Below, in pieces: positions 57,704 to 64,000 of a DNA stretch of 64,000 nucleotides (positions are counted from its first letter, which is position 1; every line of letters begins with the position of its first letter). The notes beneath the pieces are model-generated. The model was not told the DNA's origin. It made no database searches and was given only the letters and a program-made list of their open reading frames with translations. The position numbers and the translations under genes were made by a program. Source of the stretch: Magnolia sinica (lineage: Eukaryota > Streptophyta > Magnoliopsida > Magnoliales > Magnoliaceae). Location: contig NC_080588.1 of NCBI RefSeq assembly GCF_029962835.1, forward strand, positions 68,664,501 through 68,728,500, written 5' to 3'.

Positions 57704-58726
57704 CTATTTCCTTTGCTTTGCCAGTTGACAAGTACGACATTGCCATATAATTTTGGCCACGTCCCGCTTGAGGCTTGGCCAATAAAATCTATCCTCCACT
57801 AGGGCAATGGTCTTGTCACGACCGAAATGACCTGCAACCCCCCCTGAATGTAACTCCCAGACAAGAAAATCGCGAAGGGAGGTGCGTGGTATGCACAAGC
57901 GGTCACTCCTAAACAAATATCTGTCCAAAATCAAATACTCATTGTTAGCTCCTGATGGACTCTCTAATAAAGACGTATACACAACTCCAAAATCTGGACA
58001 CTTAGAATACTCTTCTTTGATGCGCTCAAGGCCCGTAACTTCAACGTTCATGGAGTTGAGTAATGCGACTCGACGACTCAACGCGTCGGCAGGCTTATTC
58101 TCTACACCGGCCTTGTGCTTAAGCACAAAAGTGTACTCTTGAAGGAATTGAACCCACTTAGCGTGCCTGGGGCTTAATTTCTTTTGAGAGTTCAAGTATT
58201 TTAAGGCCTCGTGATCTGAGAACAAGACGAATTCTTGCGGTAACAGGTAATGTCGCCAATGGCGTAGTGATTGCACTACCGCGTAGAATTCCTTGTCATA
58301 GGTGGAATATCTTTGCTTCGCCTCATTCAGTTTCTCACTAAAAAAGGCGACAGGGTGCCCTTCCTGGCTAAGTACTCCTCCTATGCCGACTCCTGACGCG
58401 TCACATGCGACTTCAAAAGCTTTTGAAAAATCTGGAAGTCGCGTAACTGGAGCTTCGATCATCTTGACCTTTATCTCTTTGAAGGCCTTCGAGGCGGCCT
58501 TTGTCCATTGAAACTCTCCTTTTTTTATGCAGTCCGTGATGGGAGCCACAATGGAACTGAAGCCTCGAATGAACCGCCTATAAAAGGTGGCTAAGCCATG
58601 AAAGCTGCGCACCTCATGAATATTGTGGGGTTCAGGCCAATTAACGATGGCCTTGACCTTCTCGGGATCCGCCGATACGCCCTCAGCTGACACAATAAAA
58701 CCTAAGAAGATCACACTACTAGACAA
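57704..58726 (-). pseudogene. Gypsy RT end, RNase H and integrase zinc domain
   Basis: Begins in the RT thumb ('FLGFIVSAEGVSADPEKV'). RNase H follows: 'FEVACDASGVGIGGVL', 'PVAFFSEKLNEAK', 'YDKEFYAVV..LRHWRHYL', 'FVLFSDHEAL' and 'KPADALSRR'. It closes with the integrase HHCC domain ('GVAGHFGRDKT' ... 'CRTCQLAKQ'). It ends at TAG 57704-57706, in the same frame as its neighbours. Confidence 0.92.
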
Positions 58727-58750
58727 GAACGCGCACTTCTTTAGGTTAGT

Positions 58751-58936
58751 TTACAACTTCTCGGCCCTAAGGATCCCACAAACCTGCCTCAAATGGTTGA
58801 GGTGTTGCTCCTTAGTCATGCTATAAATCAAGATATCATCAAAGTATATGACCAAGAACTTCCCCATGAAGGGTCTCAACACTTGGGTCATCACACGCAT
58901 GAAAGTGTTTGGGGCATTAGTTAACCCAAAAGGCAT
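58751..58936 (-). pseudogene. Gypsy RT palm segment
   Basis: Opens with '[16 protein letters not shown]' and contains the catalytic YFDDILIYS. It is part of one continuous RT frame, bounded by TAA at 59039-59041 upstream and TAA at 58751-58753 downstream. Confidence 0.92.
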
Positions 58937-59038
58937 AACTAGCCACTCATATAGCCCATCCTTCGTCTTGAAGGCCGTCTTCCACTCATCACCAGGGCGT
59001 ATACGAATTTGGTGATACCCACTTTTGAGGTCGATTTT

Positions 59039-60781
59039 TTAGAAGATAGTAGCATTAGCCATCATATCTAGCATGTCATCAAGACGCGGTATAGAAAATC
59101 GATACTTGATTGTGATTTTGTTGATGACCCTACTATCAACACACATCCTCCATGTACCATCCTTCTTAGGTGTAAGAAGGGTGGGCACGACACACGGGCT
59201 TATGCTCTTACGAATAAAACCATTCTCTAGGAGCTCGTCAATCTGCTTCTTCAACTCAGCATGCTCTTTTAGGTTCATTCTATAATGCAGGAGGTTAGGT
59301 AGAGTCGCCCCAGGGACTAAATTAATGGCATGTTGTATATCCCCAATATGGGGAAGCTCATTCGGTAGATCATCAGGAAAAACATCACGAAACTCATGTA
59401 CTACCTGAATGGCCTCAGTGGGTAACTCTACGCTAGTATCTGGTACACTCTCCCTAGCCACAAGGGCGTATATCATCGAGTCCGCCTCCGTCTCTCGCTC
59501 AAAGTCTTTGGCATTCAAAATATGGAGCGGTTTGGACTTGGACTTCGACTCCTTCACTTCTTTTGGGCCGCTCACATCATTCTGTGTGGTGAACTCTTTT
59601 CCAATTGTATTCTTGGGTGGAAGAGGATTTAGCTTGACTTTCTTGCCCTCAAACCAGAATGTACACACATTTGATCGACCAAATATGGTAACATCCCTGT
59701 CATAGAGCCACGGCCTACCCAGAATGACATGGCCCACATCCATAGGAACAACATCACACCAAATTGTGTCTTTATAAGATCCGAACTGAATAGGGACAAG
59801 ACAGCGGTGCGAGACTGGAATGGATGTTTCATCAACCCAGGAGACTCTATAGGGCTGAGGATGGGCTTCCAGCTTCAAGCCTAAACGACTCACAGTGCTA
59901 GTCGATGCCACGTTGGCACAACTACCACTATCCACGATCATCTTACAGCTCTTTTCCCCACATTTTGCATAAGTGTAGAAGATCGTGTTGCGGCGCCAGT
60001 CATCAGTGTTCTTGGCTTGAGCTAGGGCGCAACGCACAATTGCGAGGGTCAAAGACTCTTGTGCTCCCTCTTTCTCATCATTAGGGGTTCCAACTGGCTC
60101 ATATTCCTCCTCCTCACTATCACTCTCTGGGGGCACTACTTCTACTTGCCCATTAATAAGGAGTACTTTGGTGCCCTCTCTCGTGCCGCACTGGTGAGCA
60201 AAGTGACCAAACCCCTGACACCTAAAACACCTAGTGGCCCCACTTCCACGTGAACTAGACCCGATAATCTCTTTACCCTTATCATCCTTAGGTCTGGGCT
60301 GAACATTAGGGGAAGGTTTGTTTTGGAATCCCGTGTTAGGTCTAGCCCCAGAGGGGTTGGCCTTAGTACCAGATTCGCGAAAGTCAAACTGCCTTCCCAC
60401 AGATGCTTTAAGGTATTGCTCGACATCTAACACTAGTTGGTACAACTGTTCGATAGTGTCTATGTCTTTGGCGAGCAATTCTCTCCTAATGTCAGGACGG
60501 AGGCCCATTTTAAAACGAGCAAGGGTGAGTACGGGGTCCTCATCAACCTCACAGCGGGTCGAGTACTCTTCGAATTTCTCAATATAGTCAGCAACACTCA
60601 TGGAACCCTGTCGAAGAGACTGCCACTCCTCAATCAACCGCATGCGATAAGAGAAAGGGAGGTACTTCTCTTTCAACGTTTCTTTCATTTCTCCCCAATG
60701 GACTATTGGAAGTTCCCTCGCTCTTTCTTTTTTTCGCTCAACCATCGCCCAAAACCTCTTTGCTTGACCCACAAGCTTCAT
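59039..60781 (-). pseudogene. Gypsy gag, protease and RT start
   Basis: Gag core ('WGEMKETLKEKYLPFSYR', 'EEWQSLRQGSMSVADYIEKF') is at about residues 1-130. A zinc knuckle CX2CX4HX4C (CFRCQGFGHFAHQC) is at 185-198, then an acidic stretch. The retropepsin motif 'IVDSGSCANV' has its Asp at 284, with 'ILGRPWLYDRDV' as the protease C-terminal part. The RT start ('LLENGFIRKSISPCVVP', 'KKDGTWRMCVDSR') follows, ending at the TAA 59039-59041. Length and order match chromovirus polyproteins. Confidence 0.92.
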
Positions 60782-60796
60782 CTTGGCGAATCGGAC

Positions 60797-61237
60797 TCAT
60801 CGAGCATCCGACATATCATACCACTCAAAATAGTGGTCCATATCCGCCAACCAATCTAAAAAAGCTTTAGGGTCCAAGTGGCCATCAAAAGTAGGGGCAT
60901 CTACCCTAACTCCCTTGAGGAGTTGTGCATCTGGGTCATATTGATCATGATGTCCCTCACGGGGTGGGTGCACAGGTACGCGCCCATGACCAGCTCCTTG
61001 GCCGCCTCCATTCCTTGGTCTAACCTCCTGACCAACTGCCTGAGATTGGGCATCCTCCCCAGTGGTGGGGTTTGCCCTGAAGGAGGCCTCTATTTCTTCG
61101 AGGCGTTTATCTATGTGTTGTTCCAAATGCTTATTCAAGGACTCAACTTGCTGGGCTAACTTGGCCACTATTTCTTGTAGTTGCTCCATGTTTAGTGTGG
61201 GGTGCAAACCGAAGCCGCGACCCGTACGTGTGGGCAT
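60797..61237 (-). pseudogene. Gypsy gag N-terminus
   Basis: The ATG at 61237, about 200 bases inside the 5' LTR, starts the polyprotein. A Glu/Gln-rich coiled coil lies at about residues 17-52 and a Gly/His/Pro-rich stretch at about 70-95. Then 'VDAPTFDGHLDPKAFLDWL' follows, the usual gag start. TGA at 60797-60799 replaces a codon that could have been CGA by C-to-T. The next segment continues in the same frame. Confidence 0.9.
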
Positions 61238-61431
61238 ACACTGACTTGCTCAACCTAAGGACCTGCTATGACAACTATATGCGTCTAAAAACTAAATGAC
61301 CCTACGAGACTCTATATGAAGGAGACTACACACTGTTACTAAAATTCAGCTATATATGATGGACTGAATGCATGAAGGACTCAAACAAACTAAACCCTAA
61401 ATATGTGGTGAATTCCCCTATAAGAACCCTA

Positions 61432-61444
61432 GGCTTTGATACCA
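61432..61444 (-). other. Primer-binding site of the gypsy element (tRNA-Met)
   Basis: In element sense TGGTATCAAAGCC, four bases inside the 5' LTR. It is one base off the usual tRNA-Met primer match. Confidence 0.9.
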
Positions 61445-61448
61445 AATT

Positions 61449-62668
61449 TGATGCAGGACATGGAAAATTAAATATGATATGCAAGATTGCAGGCTTAGAT
61501 CACACCAATTCAGAAACAATCACACAAATTCCACATCCCACATGAAAATCCAAACATTCAATTAAAGGGGAATCTATGCGGGTCCAAACCGACACAGGCT
61601 AGGACTGGACCAATAAAATTATAAACCAAACAATGTCAAAGAGAAATAAAATCAACTACTCATGCATAAAAATCAGTCCCTAATCAAAGGGATTCCCTAA
61701 TTTCAATTCAAGGAACCCTAAGGTGATAAAAATGGGCAAATCAATTAGGGATCATGTAATATAGGGTTAGGATTTATGAAAAAATGGCTATGAGAGGATA
61801 AAAGAGGATAAAAACCTGAGCCAAAAGATGATCCCGCGTGTGGACAGCAACAATGGCCCAGACGGACGTGCATGTGATCCCTGCCGCACGTGTGTGGGGC
61901 CCACTATTCAGAAAAAGGCCATCTTGGCCCTGGTCAGCCAGGGATGAACTCCAAAACCTCCAAATTTCAGCTCGATCCGATGTATGATTTGTGCGTGGTG
62001 CTCCGCCGAAGTTTCAGCTCGCCTGCGGGCCGAAATCTGGAAACCTGCTTCAATGAAGAAATCTGATGGAACAAAAGGACAAATTCGAAGTACGGATGGT
62101 GGGGGAAGATGGAAAAAAAAAGATGATGGAAGATGGGGGTGAATTGGGATCGATGTGGCTTCGCACCACGGTAGTTAGCCCTTCGAAAATGGAGGGCTTC
62201 GCACCCACTTTTGAATTCTTCCACAACTCACGAAGATAACAGAAAAATAAAGCAGGAATTTTTTATTAACTTCAATGAATGAAAAGAACTACAAAGGGTG
62301 CCTATTTATAGGGAGAACCCTATACCCAAAAACTCGCACCATGTGCGACACCTATTACTTAGCGATGAAGTAAACTAAAATAAAAACCAAACAAGAAAAT
62401 CTAAAGCGTTCACGATGTTCTAAATAATAACAATAAGCAAAACCTAAAATATAAAACCAATCCGACGAGTGGGCCACGATCATGAGATCCCATGGTGGGC
62501 TTTTTTTGACTATCGGGCCACTTTTCTGAACCAAAACTTGTCTTCTAGCTAGGAGGCCCTCCCTGGACGTCGTCATCGAGCCAGATTGATGGTGGGGTCC
62601 TCCTTCTGCGTACGTACGTGCGTAGGGGTGGTGGTGTGCGGGCGTGCGTGTGCACGATGTCCTCATCA
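61449..62668 (-). mobile_element. 5' LTR of the gypsy element
   Basis: 1,220 bp, about 98% identical to the other LTR by eye, with a minus-strand TATA box (CTATAAATAG at about 62302-62311). Frames seen inside are non-coding in this position. Confidence 0.95.
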
Positions 62669-62673
62669 AAAGT

Positions 62674-63246
62674 CCCCTAACGGCCAAATCTCTAGTCCAG
62701 TACCAAATTTGCCTCAACAGCACATATCGAACTCTCTAGGTCCATCTTCGATAGCATGAGGTTAATCCAAAAGTTTTAAAAGTACACCAAGGATGTCCTT
62801 GCTCCAAGTGTGCAAGAGGAATTAGAATACAAAAAGACAGCATTTCTGCAACTGTCATGACATGCAAGGCCCTATGACATAGGACCTATAGCGATAGGGT
62901 GTCGCCAGTGACTACCAAGTTGCGACACATCCTACATGACACAACACCCTGGTAACATGTGTTTCACAACGGGCAGTTATCGCCTAAAAATGGGGAATGT
63001 GTGGGAGTGATCCTCATCGCTTTCAACGGTCTATTGAGCCTATAGAACGGGGGAGGAAACCCCCAAAAACACATAAGCAATAATAAGAACTCGTTTCTCT
63101 GCCATGGCAAGCCCCAACAACCCCTGGCATCCATGTCATCCCATGACACAAGCACTCTATCCATGAGGTGTCTTGCAACCATACTCAAAACTGGTGTTTT
63201 CTTCTTTGTTTTAATCACGTTCTAGGTCTAGGAGACTCCAAGGCAT
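62674..63246. other. Intergenic, no gene recognised
   Basis: No repeat family or domain recognised. The 84-codon minus frame at 62964-63218 has no features I can name. Confidence 0.5.
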
Positions 63247-63438
63247 GGTATCCAGAAACGGTTATGTAACAGCCATTACGTAATGGCAATGGTGGGCACT
63301 GTTATGCATTACGGGTCATGATGGCTGTTACAGTGACGTTATAGGTTATTTATTTATTTGGCCGTAAGGACCATTACGGCTCATTTTGTAGTGGTAATGA
63401 TGGTGGCTGTTACGGTCATCGTTGCTGTTTTGAATACC
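63247..63438. mobile_element. ~190-bp MITE rich in 'gttacg' / 'cattacgg'
   Basis: The ends 'ggtatccagaaac' and 'gttttgaatacc' are inverted. Inside, cattacg, gttacgg and cgtaatgg words repeat in both directions. 'caaggca' stands just left of the element and again six bases to its right, a possible but displaced target duplication. Confidence 0.55.
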
Positions 63439-63600
63439 TTGTTTCAAGGCACAAGCCCACCTTAAGTCTAATGATCGATTAAGACGGGTTTTGCTTACCG
63501 TCAAGCTTCTGGGAACCCAACAAAAAAAAGTGGGTTTCATCAATAGTAAACTTTCTTGTTGTACAAAGGCCACTTCACTCAAGCCCAGTGTGAAAATGCC

Positions 63601-64000
63601 CTTGCATTAATCACTCCCGGTGAGGAGTCTTACACACGAGACCTCCTACTCTGATACCACTTTTGACGCAGGACAATTAACCACTTGCTCTAAAAGCTCG
63701 AATTGATAGAGATTGGCGAATCAATCCCTTTATCTTATAGCTCAAGCCCCACATCCCATGGGTTAGGATATTGGCCAAACCCGCTCTGATACCACTTTTG
63801 ACGCAGGACAATTAACCACTTGCTCTAAAAGCTCGAACTAATAGAGCATGGCGAATCAATGCCTTTATCTCATAGCCTAGGCTCCACATCCCATGGGTTA
63901 GGACCTTGGCCGAATCTCTCTCATAGGCCCCACATCACATAGGTTCCGCCTCACATGGGCCGCCCCACCCCGAGTGTGCCCCTGCATCCCACAGGCAACC
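63601..64000 (-). repeat. Tandem pair of primer-site-bearing repeat, cut by window edge
   Basis: A ~135-bp unit starts 'ctctgataccacttttgacg', 'caggacaattaaccacttgc' at 63650 and again at 63785, about 88% identical by eye. In minus sense each reads ..CCTGCGTCA, then AAAG, then TGGTATCAGAG, the look of an LTR end followed by a tRNA-Met primer site. The first copy continues into 'gagacctcc..gtgaggagt' as at 14344-14404. It may be part of a small TRIM-type element or a SINE. The remainder lies outside the window. Confidence 0.5.

Larger units (their letters stand above)
55268..62668 (-). mobile_element. Complete Ty3/gypsy chromovirus, CRM-like
   Basis: 7,401-bp minus-strand element. The LTRs are 1,219 and 1,220 bp, start TGATG and end CATCA, and are flanked by AAAGT at both sides (55263-55267 and 62669-62673). 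A single gag-pol frame runs from 61237 to 56363 in the order gag, protease, RT, RNase H, integrase, chromodomain. It is interrupted by five in-frame stops but no frameshift. The LTRs differ at about 25 positions by eye (about 2%), an age similar to the copia element. The chromodomain and the frame ending inside the 3' LTR fit the CRM group. Confidence 0.95.

Noticed and set aside
1..64000. tRNA, rRNA, snoRNA and microRNA genes
   Set aside because: I saw no complete tRNA cloverleaf or rRNA signature. The primer-site-like and box-like motifs at 14287 and 63601 do not form a tRNA. Hairpins were listed as repeats only.

Overview
The window is nuclear DNA of a flowering plant. It shows a plant-specific LOB-domain transcription factor gene, a spliced gene start with an organelle-targeting leader, complete Ty1/copia and Ty3/gypsy LTR retrotransposons, and many AT-rich intergenic stretches with MITE-like elements. 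The very frequent motif gggcccaccatgatgtatg, usually followed by a 'ccgtccatccattttt'-type stretch, is one I associate with magnoliid genomes (laurel and tulip-tree relatives). That placement is inference only.

Layout. 1-5.8 kb: degenerate tandem repeats, a TCGAG-rich repeat and a long-TIR MITE. 5.8-11.1 kb: a decayed minus-strand copia element whose left LTR is split by a 2.4-kb solo-LTR-like insertion. 11.4-13.2 kb: two MITEs; the second (8-bp target duplication) interrupts a small GC-richer open frame. 16.2-17.9 kb: the best gene of the window, an LBD36/ASYMMETRIC LEAVES2-like gene with TATA box, leader with short uORFs, leader intron and an intron-free 265-aa CDS. 18-26.6 kb: mostly featureless, with a Tourist-like MITE (TAA duplication).

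26.6-36.9 kb is a repeat-dense block. It holds five arrays of one 21-bp minisatellite (about 55 units, both orientations), copies of a MITE-like element that repeatedly carries the array at its right end, a near-perfect 175-bp inverted repeat, a CACTA-like subterminal repeat cluster and direct duplications. 38.1-40.2 kb: two solo LTRs of one family, each with its own 5-bp target duplication.

47.26-47.60 kb: the first coding exon of a probable organellar single-stranded-DNA-binding protein (OSB type). Its remaining exons are not visible, and its presumed first intron side carries a full copia element (48,562-53,655; 232-bp LTRs; duplication CCCTA; four frameshifts). A LINE reverse-transcriptase remnant follows. 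Then comes a complete minus-strand Ty3/gypsy chromovirus (55,268-62,668; 1.22-kb LTRs; duplication AAAGT) with one gag-pol frame broken only by five in-frame stops, and with its last ~40 codons lying inside the 3' LTR, as in the CRM clade. The window ends in a small MITE and a tandem pair of a repeat with a tRNA-Met-primer-like motif.

Only the LBD gene and the OSB-like exon look like host protein genes. All other recognisable coding sequence belongs to retroelements, and all copies seen are broken.
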